Source: Plantago major (lineage: Eukaryota > Streptophyta > Magnoliopsida > Lamiales > Plantaginaceae). From it: 64,000 nucleotides of DNA. The notes under the pieces were generated by a model. It ran no database searches. It had not been told where the DNA came from and saw only the letters and a list, made by a program, of their open reading frames with translations. The stretch covers positions 87,372,414 to 87,436,413 of the forward strand of contig CM048839.1 in the NCBI GenBank assembly GCA_026545765.1, read 5' to 3'. Made by a program: the position numbers and the translations under genes. Of the stretch, positions 1 to 13,200 are shown in pieces. Each line of letters starts with the position of its first letter. Within the stretch, counting starts at the first letter, position 1.

Positions 1-109
1 TTACAACCAGAAAGAACCTAAAAATGCGTTAGCTACACTGCCCCTAAAAGTTTGATAATCAGACTGTTTGTAACGGAATTTTAATTGAGATATAACTGAT
101 GAATAGTGT

Positions 110-562
110 GTGGAGAGTTTCTTCCATAAGTGTTTGGAGAGAAAAGGTCGTTTGAAAATTATGAGAGGCGTCCGTATAAATGGGAAATGGATCGAGGGAG
201 TGCAGAAGGTCAAAGAAGTGAATTTTTTGGGTCTCATTTTGAGGAAAGGAGAGACGTGGGAAGTAAAGGCAGCAAGCTGCCTTCGGAACTGATGGGAGCA
301 AAAATAGGAACGGATGGATGAAGCTAAGTTTTTGGAAAAGGAATTCTCTATTGATGAAATTAAAGATGCAGTGTGGGCATGTGGGTTAGATAAATGCCCA
401 GAGCCGGACGGGTTTAACTTCCATTTTCCGTCATTTTTGGGATTTGATAAAAGGGGAGCTGGAGGCTGTTTTTGCTGATTTCTATAAGAATTCCAGGTTA
501 GTAAAAGGGCTTAACACTTCTTTTATTAGTCTTGTGCCCAAATCAGTAAACCCCGTTGCCGT
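110..562 (+). pseudogene. L1-type LINE reverse transcriptase fragment (5' side of unit 1)
   Basis: Translated pieces here match the linker and N-terminal reverse transcriptase region of plant L1 ORF2. A piece starting RGVRINGKWIEG resembles the usual 'R-G-x-x-x-x-G-x-W-x-E' linker. It is followed by KDAVWACGLDKCPEPDGFNF, the family's 'C-D-K-S-P-G-P-D-G-F-N-F' block with changes, and then by TSFISLVPKSVNP, which normally leads into the 'FRPISL' motif. The frame shifts more than once. At about 562 the RT sequence stops abruptly and joins sequence from far downstream in ORF2, so roughly the catalytic half of RT is missing. This fragment is not repeated in the later units, which marks it as the unduplicated left part of the original LINE. 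Positions 1-109 hold nothing I recognise. Confidence 0.75.
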
Positions 563-2116
563 AGAGGAAGTAATGATATGTGGTCTAAAGTAGTCAAGTC
601 GAAGTATGGGGCTTTTAGTAGACTGGTTTTGGATAGTAGAGTGGGTAAGTCTTGGGGGGTGGGTTGGTCGTCTTGGTGGCGGGATAAGAGGGAAAGGTTG
701 GTTTTGGGATGAGATTAGGAGAAAGGTTGGGAATGGAAAATCTACTTCATTTTGGGAAGTTTGTTGGGTCTTGGATGGAGTGAGTCTGAAAGATTTGTGT
801 CCTAGGTTATATAGTTTAGAGGTTGAGAAAAAATGCTTAGTTGCTGATAGAGTGTCTTTAAGTGAGGAGAATGTAAAAGTGTGTTGGAAGTGGAGGAGTA
901 ATACTTTCTTGTGGGAAAATGAGCTGTTAGATGACATCCTAAATTTGGTGCATGAATGCAGTTATGATAAAAGCAGAAGGATTCTTTGGGCGGAGATTAA
1001 CAGCTGATGGCGAATACTCAACACAGTCAGGTTATGAAAAGTTGTTTGGATGTCAAGATTCTGTCCCAATTCGGGTAAGAGACTGTCCTAAATACTTATG
1101 GAACAATTGTTGTCCTGGAGATACAAGCATTTGTCTGGAAGGTGGTACAAGATCGTATCCCGAATTTGGTGAACTTGAAAAGGAGGAAGTTGATTCATCC
1201 TGAGGTGAAAGCTTTCTGCAGTTTGTGCGAACTGGACGAGGAGGGGTCTCTAGAACATCTGTTCTTCAAGTGCCCATTTGCGGAGGGAGTATGGACCAAA
1301 ATATGCAGCTGGCTGGAGTGTTGTCTTCCGATTTTTTCAACAGTGGTGGATATGATCAGAAAGGTAGGAAGTTGTGGTCAATGGTCTGGCACGGCGTAGT
1401 GTGGCACATTTGGAAGGCCAAAAAATTAAAAAAGTTTGAATTGAGGATACGTTTGAGAAGATAAAGTTTAACTTGTGGATGTGGGTAAAAAATAAGAATA
1501 TGGTGGTGTCAGGTTACTTGCTTGTTGATTGGAAAATTTGCCCGCGAGGAGTACACATATATATTGAGAATTTAGAGCTTTTATTGTTGTCTGATGGGTG
1601 GAATCGTGGGTGCTGCCACAATGATTTATTGAAGCCGAAGACTCTGGGAGTAACTTTCAAGAAGATTGTTCATTGTTGTTCAGCTATTGGAGTTTGAGTT
1701 TTTGTATTAATTGTGTAATAGTCTTGAGAGCAGTGTGACTCAACTCTTTCTTTTGTTGTTTTCATGGGGGCCTCAAGGGAAAATCATTATTCTTTTCTTC
1801 CTCCCTCCTTGAATGATATCCCGCCCTTGTGGTTTTGGTTTTCGACCCCACACTCTTGGCTCGATACTTAGGTGTCGTGATATACTAGATGACGGGGTGG
1901 TCAAAATATCTCCCAGGTTACAACAAGAGGAAGGTTTTGTTGTTGTCTATGTTTGTTTTCACTTTGTTTGCGGTTTTGATTTCTGATTTTGGTTGTAAGG
2001 CGTGGTAAACTGGAGAGGGTTGTGTCTTGCTGTCGAAACTTGTAAATTTGAACATTGCTGGTGTTCTTTGGCCATTTTGATAAATGGATTTTTAACTTTT
2101 TCAAAAAAAAAAAAAA
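563..2116 (+). pseudogene. LINE ORF2 C-terminal part (zf-RVT) and 3' end, unit 1
   Basis: The DNA encodes the segment between RT and the end of a plant L1 ORF2. The block around 1140-1320 shows the zf-RVT zinc-binding pattern: C-x2-C (FCSLCELDEEG), then HLFFKCPFAEGVW. The reading frame is broken several times. ORF2 coding similarity fades near 1460, and a 3' untranslated stretch runs to the poly(A) tail at 2103-2116. I see no RNase H domain, unlike the second LINE in this window. LINEs insert by target-primed reverse transcription. This copy cannot encode a working protein. Confidence 0.8.
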
Positions 2117-3559
2117 TTGATGATTAGTGACTAAATTTTAATTGAGTTGTGAAAATTTGTGTTTGGTATAGAATTAAAATTTTATAGGATTTTAGGGTTG
2201 TTATATAGGGTGCGTAAGAGTGAAGTGATATGTGTAAGATGTTTTAAGATTATTTTATTGGTTTTAATGATATTTGATTGATTTAAGGTTGTTATAATAA
2301 ATGAAAAAGTGAATTAAGAGAAAAATAGTAGGTAGGGAGATAAATTTTAATTGAGTTGTAAATATTAGGTGGATTAAAATGGGTATTGTTCCGGCTCAAT
2401 TAAAATTGCAAAACAAACACGATTACCTTGCCGCCTCAATTAAAACGGAGGTATAGTTCTATTTCAAATTAAACAGTCTAAATATATTTTATCCGATTCA
2501 TATATAAGGGAAATGAGGGATTGGGTGTGGCTGGAGACACGCTTAACTCAAAGTGTGAGTAGGGATTTTTAACATCTCATCCACATATATTCGAACCACT
2601 GAACCAGTATGAGTGGTACTAACCAACGTGAAATCGTCAAGCAATGCCCTGAATATCAGGGTACGTGCAAACTTGTCCGGTATATTTTTTAGCGGTACAG
2701 AGAGAGGCTATGCATTAACCAATTAACTTAGGTGCCCTCACGCTGCTCCAACCCACTAGGTTGGACATTGGATTACCAACTATATTTGTTTCCTAAATGT
2801 TTTTTTTTTTATTAATCTCTAAAATTTTCTTTAGTGCTCTAGGCTAATGTAAATTAGTGAAGACTGTTGAAGTGAAACACGCCTCCAGATTTAATTATTC
2901 AATTTGCTCGACGTATAAACTAGGTTATTTTCCACAAGTGAAGCAATGAATTTATTTAAATAAGTACATCACATCATCATGGAGATGGCTACTTTCCTAC
3001 TTACGCCCTCCATTCCTTCCTGATGCATACAAACCAAAATTTCGGAAGATGCAACTTCCCACACACTCTAACGTAACCTATGATGTATAAAATCGGGATG
3101 GGAGAACTACCTTAGTCTTAAATCTAGAGTTGCCAGGTAGTCAGCCGACAGGTTGACCTCCCTGTAAACTAGTTGGACCGGCTAGTTCTCAAATAACCGT
3201 TTCCAATGGATATTACTTAGTCATCCCGAGAGGGAAAAGGCATTCAGTTACCCGAACCAAACTTAATTGGTCGCTTGATCCAAATCAAGGGTAAACATGG
3301 CTCAATTGAAAGTCTACATTCGGTATTAGTCCAGAATATTTCAAAATAGGTACACTAAAGTGCACCGTCGTTAATTTAGGTATGCTTGAATTGTCTTGAA
3401 CTAATTGAGGTTTACCACAACAATATACTCTATCCGTCCCGAAGAACTTTATACATTAAAATTGACTCATAATTTTAAATAAAAAGTTAGAGTAATGAAA
3501 AGATATCAAAAGGGTGTGAAAATGTATACTTTTGGTGGTAAGATGTGTAATTTGTGTAA
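2117..3559. other. Non-LINE flank carried in each array unit
   Basis: AT-rich DNA with no credible coding region. It recurs at 5271-6713 and 22423-23875, with its last 305 bp also at 20412-20716. Near 3427 it has the sequence TACTCTATCCGTCCCGAAGA, which resembles one end of a Stowaway (Tc1/mariner) MITE. The other end is not seen before the unit edge. Its right edge (ending tttgtgtaa) continues into single-copy DNA only at 23876, so this is the original right-hand neighbour of the LINE. Confidence 0.7.
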
Positions 3560-6500
3560 TTGGTCGGGAGGAAAGGGAAAGTGGCTTGGGTTAAGTGGGA
3601 TGTGGTTTGTAGGTCAAGGGGGAATGGTGGTCTAGGTGTGAAAAACTTGGAGTTGTTCAATATTTCTCTTTTGGGGGAAATGGGGATGGATGCTCAATGG
3701 AAGTAATGATTTGTGGTCTAAAGTAGTCAAGTCGAAGTATGGGGCTTTTAGTAGACTGGTTTTGGATAGTAGAGTGGGGAAGTCTTGGGGGGTGGGTTGG
3801 TCGTCTTGGTGGCGGGATTTGGTAAAGTCGATAGGAGGGAAAGGTTGGTTTTGGGATGAGATTAGGAGAAAGGTTGGGAATGGAAAATCTACTTCATTTT
3901 GGGAAGTTTGTTGGGTCTTGGATGGAGTGAGTCTGAAAGATTTGTGTCCTAGGTTATATAGTTTAGAGGTTGAGAAAAAATGCTTAGTTGCTGATAGAGT
4001 GTCTTTAAGTGAGGAGAATGTAAAAGTGTGTTGGAAGTGGAGGAGTAATACTTTCTTGTGGGAAAATGAGCTGTTAGATGACATCCTAAATTTGGTGCAC
4101 AGGTACAGTTATGATAAAAACAGGAAGGATTGCTGGAACTGGAGATTAACAGCTGATGGCGAATACTCAACACAGTCAGGTTATGAAAAGTTGTTTGGAT
4201 GTCAAGATTCTGTCCCAATTCGGGTAAGAGACTGTCCTAAATTCTTATGGAACAATTGTTGTCCTGGAGATACAAGCATTTGTCTGGAAGGTGGTACAAG
4301 ATCGTATCCCGAATTTGGTGAACTTAAAAAGGAGGAAGTTGATTCACCCTGAGGTGAAAGCTTTCTGCAGTTTGTGCGAACTGGACGAAGAGGGGTCTCT
4401 AGAACATCTGTTCTTCAAGTGCCCATTTGCGGATGGAGTATGGACCAAAATATGCAGCTGGCTGGAGTGTTGTCTTCCGATTTTTTCAACAGTGGTGGAT
4501 ATGATCAGAAAGGTAGGAAGTTGTGGTCAATGGTCTGGCACGGCGTAGTGTGGCACATTTGGAAGGCCAAAAAATTAAAAAATTTTGAATTGAGGATACG
4601 TTTGAGAAGATAAAGTTTAACTTGTGGATGTGGGTAAAAAATAAGAATATGGTGGTGTCAGGTTACTTGCTTGTTGATTGGAAAATTTGCCCGCGAGGAG
4701 TACACATATATATTGAGAATTTAGAGCTTTTATTGTTGTCTGATGGGTGGAATCGTGGGTGCTGCCACAATGATTTATTGAAGCCGAAGACTCTGGGAGT
4801 AACTTTCAAGAAGATTGTTCATTGTTGTTCAGCTATTGGAGTTTGAGTTTTTGTATTAATTGTGTAATAGTCTTCGAGAACAGGTAGCAGCTCAACTCTT
4901 TCTTTTTGTTGTTTTCATGGGGGCCTCAAGGGAAAATCATTATTCTTTTCTTCCTCCCTCCTTGAATGATATCCCGCCCTTGTGGTTTTGGTTTTCGACC
5001 CCACACTCTTGGCTCGATACTTAGGTGTCGTGATATACTAGATGACGGGGTGGTCAAAATATCTCCCAGGTTACAACAAGAGGAAGGTTTTGTTGTTGTC
5101 TATGTTTGTTTTCACTTTGTTTGCGGTTTTGATTTCTGATTTTGGTTGTAAGGCGTGGTAAACTGGAGAGGGTTGTGTCTTGCTGTCGAAACTTGTAAAT
5201 TTGAACATTGCTGGTGTTCTTTGGCCATTTTGATAAATGGATTTTTAACTTTTCCAAAAAAAAAAAAAAATTGATGATTAGTGACTAAATTTTAATTGAG
5301 TTGTGAAAATTTGTGTTTGGTATAGAATTAAAATTTTATAGGATTTTAGGGTTGTTATATAGGGTGCGTAAGAGTGAAGTGATATGTGTAAGATGTTTTA
5401 AGATTATTTTATTGGTTTTAATGATATTTGATTGATTTAAGGTTGTTATAATAAATGAAAAAGTGAATTAAGAGAAAAATAGTAGGTAGGGAGATAAATT
5501 TTAATTGAGTTGTAAATATTAGGTGGATTAAAATGGGTATTGTTCCGGCTCAATTAAAATTGCAAAACAAACACGATTACCTTGCCGCCTCAATTAAAAC
5601 GGAGGTATAGTTCTATTTCAAATTAAACAGTCTAAATATATTTTATCCGATTCATATATAAGGGAAATGAGGGATTGGGTGTGGCTGGAGACACGCTTAA
5701 CTCAAAGTGTGAGTAGGGATTTTTAACATCTCATCCACATATATTCGAACCACTGAACCAGTATGAGTGGTACTAACCAACGTGAAATCGTCAAGCAATG
5801 CCCTGAATATCAGGGTACGTGCAAACTTGTCCGGTATATTTTTTAGCGGTACAGAGAGAGGCTATGCATTAACCAATTAACTTAGGTGCCCTCACGCTGC
5901 TCCAACCCACTAGGTTGGACATTGGATTACCAACTATATTTGTTTCCTAAATGTTTTTTTTTTTATTAATCTCTAAAATTTTCTTTAGTGCTCTAGGCTA
6001 ATGTAAATTAGTGAAGACTGTTGAAGTGAAACACGCCTCCAGATTTAATTATTCAATTTGCTCGACGTATAAACTAGGTTATTTTCCACAAGTGAAGCAA
6101 TGAATTTATTTAAATAAGTACATCACATCATCATGGAGATGGCTACTTTCCTACTTACGCCCTCCATTCCTTCCTGATGCATACAAACCAAAATTTCGGA
6201 AGATGCAACTTCCCACACACTCTAACGTAACCTATGATGTATAAAATCGGGATGGGAGAACTACCTTAGTCTTAAATCTAGAGTTGCCAGGTAGTCAGCC
6301 GACAGGTTGACCTCCCTGTAAACTAGTTGGACCGGCTAGTTCTCAAATAACCGTTTCCAATGGATATTACTTAGTCATCCCGAGAGGGAAAAGGCATTCA
6401 GTTACCCGAACCAAACTTAATTGGTCGCTTGATCCAAATCAAGGGTAAACATGGCTCAATTGAAAGTCTACATTCGGTATTAGTCCAGAATATTTCAAAA

Positions 6501-6713
6501 TAGGTACACTAAAGTGCACCGTCGTTAATTTAGGTATGCTTGAATTGTCTTGAACTAATTGAGGTTTACCACAACAATATACTCTATCCGTCCCGAAGAA
6601 CTTTATACATTAAAATTGACTCATAATTTTAAATAAAAAGTTAGAGTAATGAAAAGATATCAAAAGGGTGTGAAAATGTATACTTTTGGTGGTAAGATGT
6701 GTAATTTGTGTAA
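3560..6713 (+). repeat. Tandem array unit 2 (complete)
   Basis: Complete 3,154-bp unit. It starts inside LINE ORF2 and runs through zf-RVT and the poly(A) run at 5256-5270, then the 1.44-kb flank. The encoded segment at 3690-4130 is one open frame of the ORF2 stretch between RT and zf-RVT (SNDLWSKVVKSKYGAF and following). A frame change separates it from the zf-RVT part at 4291-4548. The edges 3559/3560 and 6713/6714 carry the same junction of flank DNA to LINE sequence, which is what repeated unequal exchange of one founding duplication would give. Confidence 0.92.
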
Positions 6714-7281
6714 TTGGTCGGGAGGAAAGGGAAAGTGGCTTGGGTTAAGTGGGATGTGGTTTGTAGGTCAAGGGGGAATGGTGGTCTAGGTGTGAAAAAC
6801 TTGGAGTTGTTCAATATTTCTCTTTTGGGGGAAATGGGGATGGATGCTCAATGGAAGTAATGATTTGTGGTCTAAAGTAGTCAAGTCGAAGTATGGGGCT
6901 TTTAGTAGACTGGTTTTGGATAGTAGAGTGGGGAAGTCTTGGGGGGTGGGTTGGTCATCTTGGTGGCGGGATTTGGTAAAGTCGATAGGAGGGAAAGGTT
7001 GGTTTTGGGATGAGATTAGGAGAAAGGTTGGGAATGGAAAATCTACTTCATTTTGGGAAGTTTGTTGGGTCTTGGATGGAGTGAGTCTGAAAGATTTGTG
7101 TCCTAGGTTATATAGTTTAGAGGTTGAGAAAAAATGCTTAGTTGCTGATAGAGTGTCTTTAAGTGAGGAGAATGTAAAAGTGTGTTGGATGTGGAGGAGT
7201 AATACTTTCTTGTGGGAAAATGAGCTGTTAGATGACATCCTAAATTTGGTGCACAGGTACAGTTATGATAAAAACAGGAAG
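6714..7281 (+). repeat. Tandem array unit 3, left 568 bp
   Basis: Matches the first 568 bp of unit 2 with only a few substitutions. It stops inside the LINE ORF2 sequence, exactly where the LTR of the Tat-type element begins. Confidence 0.92.
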
Positions 7282-8117
7282 TGTTGATACGGAAATGTGT
7301 CCAATCCGTTAAGGACGCCATAGAGCGTGTCCTAAAGCGCATCACGGCTTAACTACAATTCAAGATCTTGGTCGACCAAAGTGAATCGACCAAGATCAAG
7401 TCACTACATCTCCACAACCGGTCCAATGGCTAAGGAAAGGACTTCCAAACCTGACCATGACAGTACAGAGATGCCTAACGGACCGGACGAGAGAATCTCG
7501 GACACCACCATCGCGATAAGCCCAAACGTACATAACAGAACCACTGAGATACTTCCGTGAAACTCTTGGCTCGGACATCCAGAGTTACCCAAGGGCAGAT
7601 CAACCAAGCAGACAGATCTGGCCGAGGGACTAACACGGACCCAACAGGCGGAATAGTACTCTCAGAGGGAAAAGGTCCAAACTACCCTCCCAAGCCCACT
7701 AATCGGTATTGGACTACTGTTCACTATTGGGCTATGGGCCAAAGGGAGCATTGGTGTCCAAATCTGAATCATACACTTGGCATCATCTTATGAACCTCTT
7801 CATAAGTACATGATAACTATAAATATAGCACAAGGTCCAAGACCTTAAGGTAAGCAACAATCCCTAAGTCTTTTGGGACATAATACCTTTCCCATTACTA
7901 TTGCATTGAGAGCTGTCATCTCTTCTTTGAGTAAAGCCTCCTTCCGGATTGACTTTGGCAATCCGGGTAACCCATTCTAACCCCCCCCCCCCCCCACTTA
8001 GTCTTTTCAGGTACTCTTGCTCGGACAAGCCTTCTCTCGGACTTCAAGTTGGAGGTGGATCTTAGATTAGGTTACTTGCAGTAGTAGTGTTGGTGTTTGA
8101 GGTTTTATCCCTCAACA
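7282..8117 (+). repeat. 5' LTR of the Tat-type element
   Basis: The 836-bp LTR begins TGTTGA and ends TCAACA, a 6-bp terminal inverted repeat of the TG...CA type. A TATA box (TATAAATA) lies at 7818-7825, placing the likely transcript start near 7850. A run of C residues sits at about 7980-7995. The LTR is followed after three bases by the primer binding site. Confidence 0.88.
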
Positions 8118-8120
8118 TTT

Positions 8121-8138
8121 TGGCGCCGTCTGTGGGAA
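8121..8138 (+). promoter_or_regulatory. Primer binding site (tRNA-primed)
   Basis: TGGCGCCGTCTGTGGGAA lies three bases after the LTR. Its TGGCGCC start is complementary to the 3' end of a tRNA. This exact form is common in plant Tat-type elements. Confidence 0.85.
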
Positions 8139-8783
8139 ACCTTACAAAAAGATCTGTGTTTGTGTTGTGCTGATGGCTAGGACGAGACGAACAGCTCGGA
8201 CTAGTCTTTGTGACGTGGAACACCACCACCACGCCCACGAGGACGTCCGCCCACCCGGGGACGAAGGGCATGTGGTGGAAGGAACTGGAAGGAGATATCC
8301 GGCGACAGGCGGACCGCCCATCCTCGGATGAGGAAGAGACGCCCGCTTAGAGGAGGCCAAAGCGTCCTGTGGATATCGTGCTGCGGACCATGGAGAAGGG
8401 TAGCGAGCTTCTCGTGAAGCTCAAGGCCCTACCACAGGTCAACAGTTTACGATGCCCGACGGTCGCGTTGTCCGCGCAAGCGACCTCAGACTAAGCGAAA
8501 CCCAGTTTGATAGGTTGCTCACGATTATCCAAGGGTTCCTAGGGTCTAACAATGCCCACCCTCAGCAAGCCACTCCGCCAGTGGTTATCTTTGGTTCAGC
8601 GAGCCGCCTTGTCAAGCAATGACAACATCCGATCCAACAGAGGTTGGGAGATCGGTTGCCAGGAGGATTTGCGAAACCTTCTAGACCGACGCCTCGCTTG
8701 TGAGTTCAGTGTGAAGCCCGAATGGGAGGAGAGAGTACCAAGAAGGAGGTAACCGGCAGCCAGGAGGTCCGCGACAAGCTCCC

Positions 8784-9847
8784 ATGAGGAACAGGGATCA
8801 TGTAGCAGAAACCATTCAAGTTCTCCGGCTAGACGAACTCCCCGCGGATGTCGCAGTCCATCCACGGACAGGAGAGGTCATGACAGCTGATGAAATTTAC
8901 GCCCAACAAAAAGCTTTGGAAACCCAAATCCAGAACCTCGGACGCCTGGTAAAAGACCACGAGCAGATCACTACAAGTGCACCAAACCTCTGTGTGATGA
9001 TATCATGAGGGAAAAGGAAAGAAATAGAAACTCGGACCAAGTGATTCCGAACTTGGAATACTACTACGGGGATACTTGCCCCGTGGGTCACTTGACAAGG
9101 TACAACAGCAAGATGGATTCGAAGGGGCTGAGTGACAATACTAAAGCCCTTACGTTCTCATCCACCCTCTTCGGCACGGCTATGGATTGGTACACCGCTT
9201 TGCCAAACAAGTCAATAAGGTCATATGCAGATCTGTCTTCAAAGTTCTTAGCACGGTTCGGAAAATCAAAAAGAAGAAAACATACTGTAGAGCACCTGGC
9301 CGAAGTCATCCAAAGGGAACAGGAAGATCTTCGAACTTTCCTAGATCGCTTCTATACGGAAGTACTCCGAGTTGAGCCCCATAGTATTAAAGAACGGAAG
9401 TACGCTAATACTTACAACTCCGAGATGCGGAGGAAGCTCTCCAGTCAGGAAGTGAGGAGCGAAAAGCACTTGGATGACATCTGTGAGGAGGAGATGTACG
9501 GAGAAGAATACCGAAGGAACGTACCAGTCCGAGCAGGATCGAAGAAGGGAAAGGAACCGCAAAAACAAGAGCAACGCCAGGGGAAGTTTGACCCGAAGAA
9601 AGATCACAGAGACAAAGGCATTTACAGGGAGAGAAGTCCGCCCAGAAGATTCGCGGACTACACGCACCTCAATAAGCCGAGATCCGACATCTTGGCCACT
9701 ATTGTTGAGAAAAAGTTGGACGTCCAATGGCCGAAGCCATCCCACAATCGGAGAAACAGAAATGCGAAGGGATACTGCAAATTTCACAAGAGCAGAGGCC
9801 ATGAGACCGGATCGTATCCGATTAAAAGCAGGTCGAACACACGGTGA
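8784..9847 (+). pseudogene. gag region of the Tat-type fossil
   Basis: Encodes the retroelement coat protein region. The Retrotrans_gag part shows the usual 'A-x-x-W-Y-x-x-L' stretch (AMDWYTALPNKSI) followed by FLARFG and a QREQEDLRTFLDRF block. The last 120 residues are rich in Arg, Lys and Glu. A zinc-knuckle-like YCKFHKSRGHETGSYP motif closes the region near 9770-9815. It sits between the primer binding site and the protease, the normal order. Part of a fossil. Confidence 0.85.
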
Positions 9848-10264
9848 GAGAAGGCAAGTTGAAGGAGCACGTATATGCGCATTTAGCCCTCCGAGCCGCG
9901 AAGAACGGAGCGGAGGAGGGAGGATAACGCTGCTGACCCACCACCTCGCCCACTATCTTTGCCACCTCCGCCAGTAGGCTATCCGCCACGCATGGGAGGA
10001 CATCCGTACGGATACGGTGACGAGACCGAAATGGAGAACCCTCCGTACAGCGGGGTGATCAACGCTATCGCAGGCTGACCCTCTGGAGGTGATAGCAGGA
10101 ATGCAAGAGAGCGGACCGCCCAAAACCTTCGGAACAATGATAGGGCGTACGGTGCCCCCGCGATTCGAGGAACAAATGCAATATCTTTCGACGATAGCGA
10201 AATTCCCCCTCCTACGGCAGGAGGTGAGGAGATTGACAACCTGGACGTTCCTCTTGTAGTTTCG

Positions 10265-13200
10265 TTGACCATCGCGACTTATCGAGTGAATAAAATTCTG
10301 GTGGATACCGGGAGTTCTTCGAATATCATCTCTAAGAGGACACTAGATCAGATGGAGTTGGGAAGAATCCGCTACGACAGAGTTCACACCTCTATACTAG
10401 GGTTTGGAGGAGGAACTGTTCGACCACTAGGAAGTGTTACTTTACACGTTTCACTCGGAACCTTCCCGGCCAGGGTAACACAGTCGGTCCGATTTGTCGT
10501 GGTTGATCGGACCTTCGACTATAACGCCATCTTTGGGCGCCCAGGACTCAATCAATTCCGGGCTATCTCATCCACCTTACACAACATAATGAAATTTCCT
10601 ACTCCCTTCGGAATAGGAGAAGAGGTAGGAAACATCCGAGAAGCTTGGGAGTGTTACATTATGTCCACGAGAAGGGCATCTGCCCCCGTTTTGGCAGTCA
10701 CGGTGACCTCCGATCCGAGAGTTGTTCTCCCGCCCAAACAGGAGAATCCGCAGATAGGGGTAGGAAGCCCGAAGGAGAAATTCCCCAGAACTGCACGGAT
10801 CAAGCCTCACGAAACTCTCAAGGAAATCGAGATTGTTGTTGGAAGCCCGGATAAGAAGACTAGAATCGGAACGGAGATGAGCACAGAAGTGGAGATGAAA
10901 CTTATTGATCGTCTCTGAGACAACAGGGATGTATTTGCTTGGAGTACTGATGATTTGAAGGGAATAGATCCGAGAATCACCGTTCACCGTCTGAACATGG
11001 ATCCCTCGATCAAATATATCCGACAGAAGAGGAAAGACTTTGGCCCGGTCAAGGACGCAATTATATCTGCGGAAGTTGACCGGCTCTTGAAAGCCGGGCA
11101 CATTGAAGAAGTTAGATACTGAATTTGGGTTTGTAATGTGGTACTCGTCGAAAGCCCCGTGAAAGTGGAGGATGTGCAATGACTTCACAAGGCTCAACAA
11201 GTTTTGCCCAAAGGATCCTTATCCCTACCTCGCATAGACGGTTGGTAGATTCTCTTTGCGGGATGTGCGCTCCTAAGCTTCATGGACGCATATCAGAGCT
11301 TCTATCAAATCCGGATGGCCAAGGACGACATCAAGAAAACAGCCTTCTTCGCGGCAGGAGGAGTATACTGTTTCAAGGTGATGCCATTCGGGTTGAAGAA
11401 CGCGGGAGCTACATACCAGCGGTTGGTGAATAAAATGTTCAAGGAGGAGTTGGGCAAGACTATGGAAGTCTACGTAGATGATATGCTTGTTAAAAGTAAG
11501 ACTGAAGAAGAGCATATTGAGCATCTCAACAATTGCTTTTCCATTCTTCGGAAGTATGGTATGAAGTTGAACCCCGAAAAGTGTACGTTCGGGGTGAAAG
11601 GAGGAAAGTTTCTGGGATACATGGTCACAGAAAGAGGGATAAGTGCAAACCCCGAGAAGATCAAGGCAATCCTAGATTTGCCCCATCCGAAGAACCTCAA
11701 CGAGGTACAACAGCTTATTGGGCGTCTAATGTCCTTAAGTCGTTTCATTTCCCGATCAGCGGAGAAGAATCTTCCGTTCTTCAAAATCCTCCGGAAAGGA
11801 GAGAACTTTTTGTGGACATGGAATGTTCTGAGGCTTTCGAGAAACTGAAAGAGTACCTCCATTCCCCTCCACTGCTCTCCAAACCCGTCGAAGGAGAACC
11901 GCTCTACCTCTACCTAGCAATCACGGAAGAGGCAATGAGCTCCGTATTAGTACGGATTCAGGCTAACGAGCATTTGCCGATTTACTATCTTAGCAAAGCC
12001 CTTGCTGGGGCGGAGACAAGATACGTGAAGATCGAGAAACTCGCATACGCCTTGGTTTATACCGCCAGACGGTTAAAACCTTATTTTAAGTCTCACAAAA
12101 TAGTGGTACTAACTGCGGAACCTTTGAAACAGGTCCTAGGAAAGCCCGACCAATCAGGACGACTCTCTAAGTGGGCGATCGAGCTAAGCGAATACGACAT
12201 TTGCTACCAGGCTCCGTCAGCCAAAAAGGCTCAAGTCCTCGCCGACTTCTTAGCGGATTATCCAGAGAAGGATTCAGAGAAAGTCCCTGACAAGCAGGTG
12301 CTCGAGTGCTTAATCACCAAGCATATTGTCCGAAAGCCAGTTCCGCCAAAGTTCAACCCGGAAAACCTCGAGGAAGCCCAGTTCATCAATCGGCCCTTTC
12401 CTTTGTCAGATGGGGAAACTCGGGTCAACCAAATGTTTCTACTTGGTGATGTTCCCAGAAACCCCAGTGCTGACAACATCAGAACGGAAATCACGGGAGG
12501 GGATGAACCAAGAGCGGAACCTCAGCAGCTCGCAGGAGATCTCCAAACCAAAAAACATCCTTCCGATATCTGGACATTGGAAGTGGATGGTTCTTCCACT
12601 GGAAGAGTGGGAGGAATTGGAATCTACCTTAAGAGCCCAGATGGCGCGGAACTCGACTATGCAATTTCCTTGGATTTCAAAGTTACCAATAATGAGGCTG
12701 AGTATGAGGCACTTTTAGTGGGGCTGCGTCTAGCCAAGTCACTCCAAGCCCGGAAGGTCAAAGCTTACACGGACTCACAGCTCGTCGAGGCCCAATTTTC
12801 AGGAACTTTTGCCACAAAAGGTCCTTCAATGATCAAGTATCTTGAGCTACTCAAGAATGAGGCCAGCCACTTCGAGGAATTCACCTTGGAAAAGTTTGAT
12901 AGAGAGTGGAACGAAAGAGCTGATGCCTTGGCAAAATACGCATCTGCTACAGCGGCTCTAGACACAAGAAGAGTAATTCTACTCACCATTACTGATTCAT
13001 CCGTCATGAGTCCCAGCTCGGCGGTCATGATACTTGACACAGGAAGAAACTGGATGACTGACATTTTTAACTATCTCAAGGACGGATCTTTGCCAGTCGA
13101 TCCGAAAGAATCAAGGAGTGTGCAATGCCGAGCAAATAGATACTTTAAAATGGGTGATGATTTGTACAAGAGATCTTTTTCCGGGACTCACCTAAGATGC

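Larger units (their letters stand above)
563..3559 (+). repeat. Tandem array unit 1 (LINE 3' half plus flank)
   Basis: First of four head-to-tail units with a period of about 3.15 kb. It has the 3' part of an L1 LINE (563-2116, ending in a poly(A) run at 2103-2116) followed by about 1.44 kb of non-LINE flank. By eye the flank matches unit 2 base for base, while the LINE part differs at scattered sites, including a 14-bp gap near 690 and a divergent patch near 950-1005. The left edge is not the normal unit edge: about 140 bp of unit start are lost in the deletion that joins it to the RT fragment. Confidence 0.9.

Noticed and set aside
482-937. Minus-strand frame MSSNSSFSHKK, repeated in every array unit
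   Set aside because: It is the reverse strand of the LINE ORF2 segment. Its repetition comes from the array, and it has no features of its own.
2560-2680. Possible tRNA-like inverted repeats in the array flank
   Set aside because: Short stems are present but there is no cloverleaf, T-loop consensus or anticodon arm.
8062-8360. Minus-strand frames just after the Tat-type LTR
   Set aside because: Composition-driven frames opposite the leader to gag, with no domain or promoter signal.
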